Shown: positions 1 to 10,600, counted from the first letter of the stretch. The stretch: DNA of 64,000 bases from Bradyrhizobium sp. Rc3b (GCF_900114915.1 NZ_FOUS01000003.1:615858-679857); one strand, 5' to 3'. Numbers and translations: made by a program. Notes: a model not told the origin generated them from the letters alone.

Positions 1-48
1 TCGAAGCGCGTCCGTAACTCCACGTCGTCCGAGCGGCTATCCCGCGTC

Positions 49-1605
49 CTACCACCAGCTCCGCTGCATCGGCTCCGTCGATTGATAGTATTGGTACTGG
101 CCGCGCTGCCGGCGCGGATTGGCCGGCTGTACGTAGGGGTCGCGCTGGTAGAAGAAGCCAAAGCCGTTACCGCCATTGTCCCAGCCGTCATCGCTGGCGA
201 TCATGGCAGGAGCGGTCGGCTTGCGCGTGATGAAGCCGCCTTGCGGCTGGTCGCTCAGCACAGCGACGAATTCGGTCCGATAATTGGTCTCGCTGCTCAG
301 TGGCTCGTCCGAGATGATGATGGAAGAGCGCGGCAATGCAGTCGGCCCGATGCGATCCCAGACGTCCTGCGGGATGGTGATGCGGTCGAGCGCATTCCTC
401 GCCTCGTCGCCGTTCTCGATCGTGACCACGCTCCAGCGCAGGCCCGTAGCGGACTTCGCCATCGCCGTGAAGATATGCGTGCCGATCGGCTGCTCGGGAT
501 TGCGGATCGTAACGGGGACTTCGATGCTGGTGTCGAACACCTCACCGCCGCCATCGGGTGCTGGCTTGTGCGTGTTTCGCCGCACGTAGAGCTTCTGCGT
601 CGAGCGGCTGATGTAGACCGAGACCGGCTCACCCGCGAGCTTTGCGTCGGTCGCGGCCTTCACGGCGTCGGCCTTCCTGGCCGCGGAGGCCTTCGCGGCG
701 TCCTTCGTCGCGGCCACGGCATCGCGCTTCGGCTGCGCGGCGGCCTTGGCGGCGTCGAGCTGCGTCGCCGCGTCGGCGGCCTTGGTCGCCGCCTTCTGCT
801 TCAACTCCTCGGCCTTGGCGCGGGCCTGATCGTTCTTGGCATTCGCGAGCGTCTTGTCGGCGAAGGCGAGCTCGGCGTCAGCGCGGGCCTTCTGCTGTTC
901 CAGCTTGCGCAGTGCGGCAGGAAGCGACGCAGCTTCCTTGGCGGCGGCGGACGCAGCCTTCTTGGCCTCGTCGGCGGCCCTTGTGGCCTCGTCGGCCTCG
1001 ACGGAGAGCTTGTCGGCCAGCCTGGGCGCTGCCGCGATCGCTTCCGGCTTCGGTACGAACAGCGAGGGGTGAGCGATATCGGTCGGGACCGTATCGTGGG
1101 GCGAGATGATCACCCGCATCCCGATATAAGTCTTGTCGAACAGGTTCTCGGCAAAGCCGAAGGGCATGCGCACGCAGCCGTGCGAGGCGGCATAGCCGGG
1201 CAGCGGTCCGCCATGCAGCGCGATGCCGTTCCAGGTGATGCGCTGCATGTTCGGCATCCAGGCGTCGTCATACATGGTCGAGCGGTGGTCCTTGTCCTTC
1301 TCGACGACGGCGAAGACGCCGGCCGGCGTCTCGCGTCCCGTGGTGCCGGTCGACACCGGCGCGCGCAGGATCCAGCCCTCTGAATCGTAGAACGTGACCT
1401 GCTGGCTCTTGATCGACACGATCGCCATGATGGGATCGCCGGCCTGGCGCTGCGCCACCGCCTCGGCGGGCTGGCGCGCCTGCTTGGCCGCGCTCGCCGG
1501 CGCGACCGCCGCCAGGACCGCCATTGCCGCCAATGTCACGATTCCGGGAGGCAACCGACGCCGCATCGCCTTGGTGGGTTGCGCCGTCGTCAGTCGGTTT
1601 TTCAT
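49..1605 (-). CDS. L,D-transpeptidase, YkuD family, with long Ala/Lys-rich linker
   Basis: The YkuD catalytic signature is clear: LHGGPLPGY followed by ASHGCVRM, with catalytic Cys144. The family forms 3-3 cross-links in peptidoglycan or attaches proteins to it, in the periplasm. I chose the ATG at 1605 because GAGG lies about 6 nt upstream and a hydrophobic signal peptide follows (about residues 20-40, ending APASA). An in-frame extension to 1668 is possible. After the catalytic domain comes about 125 residues of Ala/Lys/Glu-rich probable coiled coil. Then a second region begins VYISRSTQKLYV, like a YkuD start, but without HxxGxxx-SHGC. The C-terminal tail is Gln/Tyr/Arg-rich. The length (518 aa) is well above that of a simple YkuD protein. 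Confidence 0.9.
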   Translation of the reverse strand: MKNRLTTAQPTKAMRRRLPPGIVTLAAMAVLAAVAPASAAKQARQPAEAVAQRQAGDPIMAIVSIKSQQVTFYDSEGWILRAPVSTGTTGRETPAGVFAVVEKDKDHRSTMYDDAWMPNMQRITWNGIALHGGPLPGYAASHGCVRMPFGFAENLFDKTYIGMRVIISPHDTVPTDIAHPSLFVPKPEAIAAAPRLADKLSVEADEATRAADEAKKAASAAAKEAASLPAALRKLEQQKARADAELAFADKTLANAKNDQARAKAEELKQKAATKAADAATQLDAAKAAAQPKRDAVAATKDAAKASAARKADAVKAATDAKLAGEPVSVYISRSTQKLYVRRNTHKPAPDGGGEVFDTSIEVPVTIRNPEQPIGTHIFTAMAKSATGLRWSVVTIENGDEARNALDRITIPQDVWDRIGPTALPRSSIIISDEPLSSETNYRTEFVAVLSDQPQGGFITRKPTAPAMIASDDGWDNGGNGFGFFYQRDPYVQPANPRRQRGQYQYYQSTEPMQRSWW

Positions 1606-1846
1606 GCCATCCTCGGTCGAAATGCCGGCCCGCTCGTGCCGATCATGTATCAGATTGCGGTCATTCAATTAAGAAAGCGCAGCCGCCATACGTTCCGTCT
1701 GTGGCGATATTCGGCCCGGTCCGGCGACAAATCCCTCATATATGACGGCCCGAGCCGGCGGAAGGTCGGTTGCAGCCGGGGTTGGTCCGAACCTGGTGGC
1801 ATTCACTGCGGCAGAATGTCCGCCTCTGCCGGCAAGGACACGCCCG

Positions 1847-3283
1847 TCAGGCGCCCAGAGCCTTGCGGTTGAACGTCCGCAGGAAACGCAGCGACAGCGT
1901 CCGGACATTGGCGACGTTGAGCAGCCAGGCCGCCGCGACATAGGCAAGGCCGCCGGCGAAGCTGACGATGACGAGCGACACAAAGCCGGTGCCGCCCGCT
2001 TGAGACCGCGCAGCCAGGATTGCAGCCGCCATCGCCGCTGCGGAGGCCGCAATACCGGCGAGGCGGCCGAGGTCGAACGGGACCGGGTGGGCGCGATGCA
2101 TCAGGACGACGGCGACGAGGAAACCGAGCGCCTCGGTCGCGAGCGTCGCCAGTGCCGCCCCAAAGATCCCGTAGCCGGCGACGAGCGCGAACATCAGGAC
2201 CACGCTGACCACCAGCGTGAGAAAGGACTGCGCCGCCAGCATGAAGGGCCGCTCGGCAAGCTGGAAGCTGATCTGCACATAGAACTGATTGGCGATACCG
2301 AAGAAGCGGGCGAGCACCAGGGTCGGCAGCAGCGCCGACACGCCGGCGCGGAAGTCGATGCCGACGAGCGTGCCGGCAACCTGATCCGCTGCAAGCGCGA
2401 GCCAGATCGCAACGGGGGTGACGACGACGAGCAGCAGCTCGAGGCTCTCGGTCAGCCGCTCCCGCGTCGTCTCCTTGCTATTCTCCGACAACGACCGGAA
2501 CACCAGCGGCACGGTGGCCGCGGCAACGCTGGATGCGATCATGACCATGAACTGGCGCGGCAGGTCGGCGGCAACGCCGAAGATGCCCGCGGCGTCCTTG
2601 CCGAGCAGATACGCGACAATCAGGCGGTCGCAGGCCGAATAGACTGCAACGGAGAGCCCGGCCAGCGTCAGCGGCAGTCCGTAGCGCGCCAGCTGCATGA
2701 ACTGGCTGCGCTGGAAGCGCGCGATTTTGGTGCGGTCGCCGACGAGGTTCAGGATGATGCCAGTGAGCGACCCCAGACCAAACGCGGCAAGCAGCCCCAA
2801 TCCACCCCAGCCGAGCCAAATGCCGAGGAGGCCGAAGCCGACGCTCGACACGCTGCGCACGATCGAGATCGCGGCAAACCGGTAGGGACGCAACTTGGCG
2901 CGCTCGAACTCCTGGCCGACATCGACGGCATTGGCCATGATCGCGACGAACACGCTGGCGAGCAGCAGCTCGACACTGAGGTCGCTACGGAACAGGAAGA
3001 CCAGCGGCGTGGTGGCGCACAGCACGGCGACAGTAAGTCCAAAGGCGACCATCGCGGTGCCGCGAAAATCCACCTCCGCCGACGTCGCCTGATAACGCGA
3101 CACCGACAGCTTGATCCAGGCGAAGAAGATCGCGCCCAGAATGCCGGCAAGGCTGATGCCGACGACATAGACGCCGTACTCCGCCGGCGTCAGCAGCCGC
3201 GTATAGGCCGTGACCGCGAAGAAGCCCACCGCCGCAGGCAGGATGTAGGCAACGAGATAAATCGAAAAATGTCGGTTCAGCAT
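1847..3283 (-). CDS. Polysaccharide flippase / Wzx-like membrane protein
   Basis: This is a 478-residue protein, hydrophobic nearly throughout, with roughly 12-14 predicted membrane segments. Its N-terminus (YLVAYILPAAVGFFAVTAYT, then RLLTPAEYG) is typical of the oligosaccharide flippase (Wzx/RfbX, MOP superfamily) group. Such proteins move undecaprenyl-linked sugar units across the inner membrane for O-antigen or exopolysaccharide assembly. It starts at an ATG and is divergent from the GH10 gene. No glycosyltransferase or polymerase gene adjoins it, so the polysaccharide served cannot be told. Confidence 0.85.
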   Translation of the reverse strand: MLNRHFSIYLVAYILPAAVGFFAVTAYTRLLTPAEYGVYVVGISLAGILGAIFFAWIKLSVSRYQATSAEVDFRGTAMVAFGLTVAVLCATTPLVFLFRSDLSVELLLASVFVAIMANAVDVGQEFERAKLRPYRFAAISIVRSVSSVGFGLLGIWLGWGGLGLLAAFGLGSLTGIILNLVGDRTKIARFQRSQFMQLARYGLPLTLAGLSVAVYSACDRLIVAYLLGKDAAGIFGVAADLPRQFMVMIASSVAAATVPLVFRSLSENSKETTRERLTESLELLLVVVTPVAIWLALAADQVAGTLVGIDFRAGVSALLPTLVLARFFGIANQFYVQISFQLAERPFMLAAQSFLTLVVSVVLMFALVAGYGIFGAALATLATEALGFLVAVVLMHRAHPVPFDLGRLAGIAASAAAMAAAILAARSQAGGTGFVSLVIVSFAGGLAYVAAAWLLNVANVRTLSLRFLRTFNRKALGA

Positions 3284-3603
3284 GCGAGCACGGGACCGGC
3301 GGCGGTCTTGCGGGTGTGACGGCCGTTCATCAATGGGGCCTTAAATGGGGCCTTTGGCGGGGCAAACGAATGCGCCGCAGCATCGCTCAAGAGTGTCACA
3401 TAAGTCTGCAGATCGGGCGGCGAATGAAGCCTTGGAGCCGCTTTCGCGCGTTAGCGTTAAATTTGCCCTTCCCTGAACGGCAAGGCGCGATCACGAAAAG
3501 GAACCATGGCTTCCAGGCGGCAGAGGTTAACTTAACAAGGCGAAACCCCGGCGTCGCGAGGCGCCGCTTGGTACGATGGTGCGTTGGTTCGAAAAGGACG
3601 GCC
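3284..3603. other. Divergent intergenic region between flippase and xylanase genes
   Basis: This 320-bp gap must carry promoters for both neighbours. I see an 11-bp direct repeat (AATGGGGCCTT at 3332-3342 and 3344-3354) and a tandem TTAAC pair at 3527-3536. The reading frame of the xylanase stays open upstream to 3316, but that stretch does not look like coding sequence. No convincing -35/-10 pair was found. Confidence 0.4.
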
Positions 3604-4671
3604 GTGACCAGGCTCGACAGACGCGAATTTCTCCTCGGCAGCGCCGCAGCCCTCGCGGCGGGCGCATCCGCGTCGGCGGCGCCGGCGTCGAAACTGGCGC
3701 AGCGCCATCCGGGGTTCGGGGCAGCGGCCACGCTCTGGGACCTGCAGGCCGATCCCAGGCTCGGCGAAGCCATCAGCACCTATTGCACCCAGGTCGTCCC
3801 GGTGCTCGAGCTGAAATGGCCGATGCTGCGGCCGAATGCGCACACGTTCAACTTCGAGCGCGCCGACGCGATTCTGGATTTTGCGCGGGACAACGATCTG
3901 ACGATGCGCGGCCACGCGCTGGCCTGGTATCACGACATCCCGGACTGGGCCAAGCAGATCAAGGACACACGCGGCGTCGAGCGCGCCTATGTCGACCACA
4001 TCGGCACCGTCGTCTCCTACTACAAGGACAAGCTGACGTCGTGGGACGTCGTCAACGAGCCGATCCCTGACAATCCCCGCAGCCCGAAGGACCGGCGCGA
4101 TACGTTCTGGACGCAGCATCTCGGCCAGAGCTGGATTCCGCTGGCGTTCCGCACGGCCGCTGCGGCCGATCCGTTCGTCAAGCTCGCGATCAACGAATAT
4201 GATATCGAGTCGGCCAAGGATTCCTTCATTGCCAAGCGCGCGGCTTATCGCAATCTGATCATGGACCTGCTCGACCAGGGTGTTCCGCTGCACGCCGTCG
4301 GACTGCAATCGCATCTGCACGCCGAGCTCGAGATCGACACCCATGGGCTCGCCGAGTTCGTCACCGAGCTGCGCTCGTGGGGACTCGAGGTGTATGTCAC
4401 CGAACTCGACGTCGACGACCAGAAGCTGACGGGCAATCCGGCCGAGCGCGACGCCATCGTCGCCAAACGCGTCGACGACCTGCTGACGGCCATTTCAATC
4501 AGCGGCCCGGTGCGGTCGATCCTGACCTGGGGCCTCTCGGATCGCTACAGCTGGATCAACGGCACCTTCGCCCGCGCGGACAAGCAGCCGAACCGGCCGC
4601 TGCCGCTCGACGGCGAGTTCAAGCCGAAGCCATTCATGGACGTGATCAGCAAGTTCACAAAGGACGTTTGA
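3604..4671 (+). CDS. GH10 endo-1,4-beta-xylanase, Tat-exported
   Basis: This is a glycoside hydrolase family 10 catalytic domain. The acid/base Glu152 lies in WDVVNEP and the nucleophile Glu267 in VYVTELDV; the family motifs RGHALAWY and GLQSHLH are also present. GH10 enzymes cleave internal beta-1,4-xylose links in xylan. I chose the GTG at 3604 because AAGGACGG lies just upstream and the protein then opens with a twin-arginine signal (DRREFLLG, an Ala-rich h-region, ASAAP), implying folded export to the periplasm or outside. It is single-domain (355 aa) with no carbohydrate-binding module. It stands alone, convergent with the DUF6492 gene 10 bp downstream. Confidence 0.92.
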   Translation: MTRLDRREFLLGSAAALAAGASASAAPASKLAQRHPGFGAAATLWDLQADPRLGEAISTYCTQVVPVLELKWPMLRPNAHTFNFERADAILDFARDNDLTMRGHALAWYHDIPDWAKQIKDTRGVERAYVDHIGTVVSYYKDKLTSWDVVNEPIPDNPRSPKDRRDTFWTQHLGQSWIPLAFRTAAAADPFVKLAINEYDIESAKDSFIAKRAAYRNLIMDLLDQGVPLHAVGLQSHLHAELEIDTHGLAEFVTELRSWGLEVYVTELDVDDQKLTGNPAERDAIVAKRVDDLLTAISISGPVRSILTWGLSDRYSWINGTFARADKQPNRPLPLDGEFKPKPFMDVISKFTKDV

Positions 4672-4681
4672 ACGCGCGAGC

Positions 4682-5632
4682 TTAGCTGCGCGTCTTCACC
4701 TCGAACTCGGCCGCGTCTCCCATATCTTCGGGAGACAGGCTCGGAGCCCGGCGATCGCGCGAGCTGAGGCGGAACACGTCGCGGATATCCTCGACCGAGG
4801 TCGAGGAATAGGACTGGATGCAGAGCGCGACCTGCCCGGGCGAAGCGGCACGCATCAGCGCTTCGATCGCCGGGCGGTCGAGCGGCGTGTCATCCCAATG
4901 CGAGACCGCGATGCTGTCTTCGGTGACCCGATGGGCGGCAAGATGCGCGGGCGAGTTCGCGACGAAGTGGCCGTACATCAGATATTCCGAGAACTTCTTC
5001 TTCCGGCACAGCGCCAGAACCCAGTTCAAGCCGGTCGCCGACTTGATGGCGGCGGTCATCGCGCGCGCGGTGTCCTTGTCCCAGACCAGCGCGTTGCCGA
5101 CATAATCATCGGCGGGAAACGAGCGATCCTTGATACCGAGAAGCTGATCGACGGTGCGCAGCCACAGCCCGTGCAGCGGGTGGTCAGCGCGGATGTCCTT
5201 CGGCGTGACGAACAGAGGCGTCTTCTCAGCCCCGGCATATTGGCCGACGTCGAATTCGCGGAAGAACAGATTGTCCGAATCCAGGATGCAGACGCGCTGC
5301 TCGGGCGCATTGAGGACGCCGGCGATCTTCAGGATCTGCTGGATGTGCCAGCCATGCACCGGCGAGGACAGCAGCGACAGCCAGACGCGGCGCTTGCTGA
5401 TGAACTGGAGCGCCGGCGGCAGCGCAAACAGCCATTTCGGCAAATAGCGCGAGGCCGGAACGATGACCCGCTTGTCGGAGGCGAAGCGCTCGAACAGCGG
5501 CACGTCTTCATCGTTAACGAGAACATAATGCCGCGTGTATCCCGAGAGCCAGGTGTCGATGCTCTCGCTGAGCAGCGAAAAGCGTTCGATATCCTTGGCA
5601 TAGCTGGCGGTCAGCAGGGCAACGGAATGCAT
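4682..5632 (-). CDS. DUF6492 family protein (glycosyltransferase-like)
   Basis: This 316-residue protein opens MHSVALLTASYAKDIERFSL. A CILDSDNLFFRE segment resembles the DxD metal and nucleotide-sugar site of GT-A fold glycosyltransferases. I recognise the family as DUF6492, which is found in rhizobial polysaccharide regions and has no established biochemical function. There is no signal peptide or membrane segment, so it is probably cytoplasmic. A role in modifying surface polysaccharide is an inference from the fold-like motif and the nearby flippase gene. The start is an ATG with only a weak ribosome-binding site. Confidence 0.75.
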   Translation of the reverse strand: MHSVALLTASYAKDIERFSLLSESIDTWLSGYTRHYVLVNDEDVPLFERFASDKRVIVPASRYLPKWLFALPPALQFISKRRVWLSLLSSPVHGWHIQQILKIAGVLNAPEQRVCILDSDNLFFREFDVGQYAGAEKTPLFVTPKDIRADHPLHGLWLRTVDQLLGIKDRSFPADDYVGNALVWDKDTARAMTAAIKSATGLNWVLALCRKKKFSEYLMYGHFVANSPAHLAAHRVTEDSIAVSHWDDTPLDRPAIEALMRAASPGQVALCIQSYSSTSVEDIRDVFRLSSRDRRAPSLSPEDMGDAAEFEVKTRS

Positions 5633-5740
5633 GGAGCGCGCTCAAATGGCCATCAGGCCGTACTCATAGCGGCGCGGATAGAGACTGGAAACTCTCAACC
5701 TGAATCAAGGTAAAGCGAAATGGAGCGCGACACGGGAAAT

Positions 5741-6338
5741 CTAGCTTTTGGATTTCAGGCTTCTGATGTAGGCGACCGCTCGCTCCGCAATAGCCGGATC
5801 AAGGTCGGTTTCTCGGATTCTCCGTTCGATCAACTCCAGGTCCAACGGATGCGTCTCATGGATCGCGCCAACGAACTGCTTGTCCCTCTCATCCAATCTG
5901 GCGATTTTGGACACGACGAGGTCTTCCGGCGCAGGCGCCACGCCGATTACCGTCCGTCCTTCGACTTCGGTCTGCACTGTAACGGCGGTGCCGCCAGCCT
6001 CTCGGAAGCTTGGCCGTCGTCTCATCCACGCCGTCGATGTAGAAACCATGTGTTCGGTGAAAGTGGCTTTCAGATCCGAAAAGACCATCGATGTGCTCAG
6101 ACGCAATAGGCTGCACACCGTCACGCGTGCGCTTGGCCTCCGTCATTTCCCAGACTTTCGCGTTTGCTGGAAACGCATCGATTTCCGGCGATTCCGTCGC
6201 CGCCTCCGGCGCGTCCGACATGGAAGCCAGAATCGCCTGGCTACCAACGATGAACACGGTGTCCGTCTTGAACTCCAAGGCAAGTGCCCTCACCACTCTG
6301 AGCAAATCCTCGAAATCGCGGAAGGGGCCACCAGGCAT
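5741..6338 (-). pseudogene. Frameshifted nucleotidyltransferase (DUF6036/AbiEii-like)
   Basis: The frame opening at the ATG at 6338 encodes MPGGPFRDFEDLLRVV, then TVFIVGSQAIL (the nucleotidyltransferase G-S segment). It runs to about 5990 and ends DGVDETTAKLPRGW. After that it goes out of frame into a different product that stops at 5889. The homologous continuation (AVTVQTEVEG, VAPAPEDLVVSKIARLDERD, up to the stop at 5741) lies in another frame. One extra or two missing bases at about 5981-5990, within a CG-rich CACCGCCGTT, would join them. The family resembles AbiEii/MenT-type toxins that transfer nucleotides. It is either a decayed gene or a sequencing error. Confidence 0.7.
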
Positions 6339-6718
6339 CACAGGCCTCGAGCAGAAGCGAGTTGAGTGCTCAAGCCGCGCTCGACGATTCTTCTCGCAGC
6401 CCTCCGTAGCCGGATCCTCGTGTCGTAATCGCCGAAATGAATGCCATCGGTGAGAAAGAACGGCGACGAATTGCGCAATCTGACCATCTCGCGATCGCGA
6501 CTGATCAGTTTCACCGCCAACTCTCCAGTCGGAAGCGCCAGCAATTCCTGCCACTCCTGCACGAATGGCCAGTCGGTGAATTGGTCGGCCTGACGCGTGT
6601 GAGCTGCCTTGGCCTTGTCCACCAAAGTTGGGTCACGACGAAGTCTCCGCGCGATCAGCCGATGCATCATCAGCTTAGCGGTGTCGCCAACCACGCCTTC
6701 GTTCAATCCGTCACTCAT
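6338..6718 (-). CDS. Small partner protein of the nucleotidyltransferase (antitoxin-like)
   Basis: The product is a 126-residue cytoplasmic protein starting MSDGLNEGVVGDTAKLMMHR. It is basic and helical (LIARRLRRDPTLVDKAKAAH), with no membrane segment or enzyme motif I can name. Its TGA overlaps the ATG of the nucleotidyltransferase by one base (TGATG at 6340-6336), so the two are translationally coupled. This arrangement is typical of toxin-antitoxin pairs, hence the antitoxin-like label. I inferred the function from position only. An in-frame upstream Met at 6811 would add a hydrophobic stretch and is less likely. Confidence 0.6.
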   Translation of the reverse strand: MSDGLNEGVVGDTAKLMMHRLIARRLRRDPTLVDKAKAAHTRQADQFTDWPFVQEWQELLALPTGELAVKLISRDREMVRLRNSSPFFLTDGIHFGDYDTRIRLRRAARRIVERGLSTQLASARGL

Positions 6719-6814
6719 CTGCTTGTCCGTGGACCGGACCAGAATATAGACAACCAACGCGAAACAAAAAAGAGCATAACTTCCAGATAGTTGCCACCTC
6801 GATTCCGGCAAGCC

Positions 6815-7606
6815 CTAATCCGACGGCAGTCCCTGCTCGATCCCGCGAAAGCGCAGCGGCGCCAGAGCCGAGGCGCGCTGCCACCAGTCGGCGACACGGT
6901 CGTCGAGCGCGGTCACACCACGGCCCTGGCCGGGGAAGATCCGGATCTGCTGCACCGCCTCGGCTTCGAACCCCCCGCCCCTGCGCGTGATCTTGAGGGC
7001 GGCGCCTTCACGGTCCCGCTGGGTCAGCGGCACCAACAGGCGGCCGCGCGGCCGAAGCGCCTCGAGCCAGAGCGGATGCGGATGCGAGAAGCCGGCGTGG
7101 ATGATGATCACGTCAGCGCGCTCGCGGATCTCCTCACATCCGTCGCCATGGACCACCTCGACGTTATGATAAGTCTGAAGGAAACCTGCAGCGCGGCGCG
7201 CCAGACGCTCGTCGCATTCGATGGCGATCACCCTGCCCTTGGGTCCCACGATCTTCGACAACACCGCCGAGAAATAGCCGAGCCCGCAGCCGATCTGGAC
7301 CACGCGGTGCTTCTCCTTGATGTCGAGCAAATCGATGAAATGCGCCCACAGGCTGGGCAGCCCGGTGTCGAGCTTGCGGCGCGCGTCGATTGCGACCAGC
7401 ACGTTGTCATAGAGATGGACGGGATCGCCATCCGGCGTCAGCCGATAGCTGCGCGCCGCTTCACTCTTGATCCGCCAGGGCCCTCTCGGCAGAAAGTTTT
7501 CGCGCGGGATGGCGGCGAGCGCTTCGAGCAGGCGCTTTGAGGCAATCCGCTCGCGCTTTGCAATCCTCTCCACATAGCGCGCACGCGCGGCGGCAAGATC
7601 GCTCAT
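6815..7606 (-). CDS. PCMT-like SAM-dependent methyltransferase
   Basis: This 263-residue protein has a class I methyltransferase core. The SAM-binding motif I is VVQIGCGLGYFSAVLSKIVG, followed by VIAIECD and a VVHGDG segment, as in protein-L-isoaspartate O-methyltransferases. The usual PCMT active-site stretch (GQTIS) is absent. In its place is YDNVLVAIDARRKLDTGLPS, the form seen in a divergent PCMT-like group whose substrate is not known. I therefore do not call it pcm. The ATG at 7606 lies one base after the stop of the cyclase gene, so the two genes form an operon. Confidence 0.8.
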   Translation of the reverse strand: MSDLAAARARYVERIAKRERIASKRLLEALAAIPRENFLPRGPWRIKSEAARSYRLTPDGDPVHLYDNVLVAIDARRKLDTGLPSLWAHFIDLLDIKEKHRVVQIGCGLGYFSAVLSKIVGPKGRVIAIECDERLARRAAGFLQTYHNVEVVHGDGCEEIRERADVIIIHAGFSHPHPLWLEALRPRGRLLVPLTQRDREGAALKITRRGGGFEAEAVQQIRIFPGQGRGVTALDDRVADWWQRASALAPLRFRGIEQGLPSD

Positions 7607-7607
7607 G

Positions 7608-10600
7608 TCAGGGGTCGGCGCGTTCGCGGACCGGCGCGTCCGCACCGAGCTCGTTGACGAGCTGCACCGCCTGCTTCAGGTCCGGCGTGTAAAAACCCTC
7701 GCTGAACTTGCCGACAACGGGCACGAGCAGCAGACGCGCGTGCTCGCGCCTGCCGGCTTGATGTGACAGGTGCGCGAGGCTGACGGCGGTGCGAAGCTCC
7801 CAGGACAACGCGCCCTGCTTGCGCGCGATCTCCAGCGACAGCGCGAACAGATCGCCGGCCTCCTGTGCCGAGGCCGGGTCTCCGTCCGACAGCGTGATCT
7901 CGCCCTGCAGGCGATAGACTTCGGCGAGATAGGAATGATCGCCGGTCCGCCGCGCGGTCGCGAGCGCACCATCGAGCGCGCGCAAGGCGGCCTCGCGCAT
8001 CCCGACCTTGGCGTAGGCCTCCGCAAGCAGGCAGCGGAACCAGCAGCCGGCGAGCCAGGAATCCATCGCCTCGTACTCGTCGAGGCCGAAGCGCATCTGG
8101 CTGAGGCCTTCATCGGCCTCGCCGAGTTGCGCCAGCGCCCAGCCGCGCAGGATCGCCGCCTGCTGCTTCCAATGCAGAAAATTATGCTCGGTGGCGATGA
8201 TCATGGCGCGGTTGGCATGGTCGCGCGTGCCCTCGACGTCGCGCAAGTGCTGGCAGAGATACGCACCGAACACGAGCGCGAAGGCGAGCGTGAAAGGATG
8301 GCGGATCTTCTCGGCATTCGCGATCGCCTGCTCGCTGTGCTGGCGCGCCGCGTCGGGGCGGCCGAGGAACCACAGGAGGTAGCCGAGATAGGACAGCGAG
8401 ACGACGCCGGGATCGATGCCGTGCCGCTCCATCAGATCGGAGTGGAGATCCGGGCTGTAGAGATTGATGCAGCGGTGCAGATGATGTTGGGAAGCGGCAA
8501 AGCGGCCGCGATAGAGCATGGTCATCGCGATCGAGCGGTGCGCCTCGATCAGATAGCCGGTCTGCTGCGCCGGCTGTGCCCGCTCGTTGAGCCGCTCGCG
8601 CTTGGCGAATTTCAACAGCTCGACGCTGAGATCGTGCGCGCGGGTGAGATCGGCGCGGATGAAGTGACAGACCCAGAGCCCGCGGGTGGCGGCAAAGATC
8701 TTTTCGTCGTCGTCAAGCTGCTGGCCGAGCTCGAGCGCGCGGATGTAGTTCTCCTCGACCTCCTGGACCGCGTAGCCCTTGGCGGCAATCAGCGCGTTGC
8801 CGAGCGCAATGCGCAGCTCGAGCTCCATTTCGTCGGCGCCCTGCATCCGCGCATTGGCCTGCACGACGCTGAGGCCGCGGCGCAGATGGCCGATCGCCTC
8901 CAGATTGGCGCCGGTCTTGGCCGCCTGCTTGCCGGCCTTGAGCCAGAAGCTCGCGGCGCCCTCGCTCTGGCCGGATTCGGTCATGTGATGGGCGAGCAGC
9001 TCCGGTTCGCGCTCGGTCTTCTCCGGATACATCTCGGCAAGCACCTGGGCGATCCGTGAATGCAGCTTGCGGCGCTCGCTGTGCAGCAGGCTCGCATGCG
9101 CGGCGTTCTGGATCATGACGTGCTTGAAGGAATAGAGCGCATCGGGCGGAAGACCGCGGCGCATGATCAGCCCGGCCTGCTCCAGATGATTGAGCGCCGC
9201 CTCGATCTGTTCCGCCGGCGTATTGGCGACCGCGTGCAGCGTCTCGTAGGAAAACTCGCGGCCGATGGTGGCGCCGATCTGCGCGATCCGCTTGAACGGC
9301 CCCATCCGGTCCAGCCGCGCCATCAGCGAGTCGGTCAGGGTTGCCGGGATCGCGAGCTGCCGCCACGGGCCCGACAGCACGTAGCGCCCTTGCCGCTCGG
9401 TCAGCAGGTTGGATTCGAGGACCGTCTTGGTCAGCTCCTCCAGGAACAGCGGCACGCCGTCGGTCTTGACGATGATCTCCTCGACGACCTCCTTGGGCAG
9501 CTCTCTGCCGGCGACGCGCTCCACCAGCGTGGCGCGCAGCTGCCGGCTCAGGCGGTTCAGCACCAGCGTCGTGATGTGCGAATGCGCGTTCCAGCTCGGC
9601 TGGAATTCGGACCGCGCGGTGATGATGACCAGGATCGGCCGGTTCTGCACCCGGTCGACCAGGAGGTCGATCACCTCGCGCGAGGTCGGGTCGATCCAGT
9701 GCAAATCCTCGAACGCGATCACCAGCGGCATCTCGCGCGCAAGGCCGAGGAAGTGATTGACCAGCGCCCCGACGGTCGCATCCTTCTGCTGCTGCGGCGA
9801 CAGCTCGAGCCGCGGATAGCGGTCGCCGGTCGGCATCGACAACAGCGCGGCAAACAGCGGCGTGACCTGCTCGATGTCGCCATGAGCGGCGGCGATCGCG
9901 CTCTCCAGGCCCGCCAGCGACAGCGCGGACGCATCCTCGCGGTCGAGGCCGAGGTAGAATTTGAGCTGCTCGGCGAACGGATAGAACGCGGTGGACGTGT
10001 AATAGGGCGAGCACTGGAACGAGACCTGTCCATGCCGGTCGCCCGATATCCGCTCGAAGATTTCCTGGATGATGCGCGACTTGCCGATACCGGGCTCGCC
10101 GAACTTGACCACGACCTGGCCGTCACCATCCTTGGCCTGCTCCCAGCGGCCCATCAACAGCGCGATCTCCTCCTCGCGGTTGACGAGCGGCGTCAATCGC
10201 GTGCCCATGGCGGCGGCGAAGCGGGTCTCCACCCGCGAGGCGCGCACCACGTGCCAGGCCTGCGTCTTCTCGGATATCCCCTTCAAGGCATGGACCCCGA
10301 GATTGCGGTAGTCGAACTTCCCCTTCAACAGCGACTGGGTCGATGAGGAAATCACCACGCCGTTAGGCGGCGCGAGGCCCTGCAGGCGCGCGGCGAGATT
10401 GACGGTTTCTCCGACCGCGGAGTCGCGCTCTTCGGTGCCCTGCCCGACGAGATCGCCGACCACGACGAGGCCGGTCGCGATCCCGATGCGGACGGCGGGT
10501 GAGTGGCTGAGCCCACCGCGCAGCTCGGTCGCGCGTGCGCTCGATAGCAGCCGCACGATCTCGAGCCCGGCGCGCACCGCACGTTCGGCATCGTCCTCAT

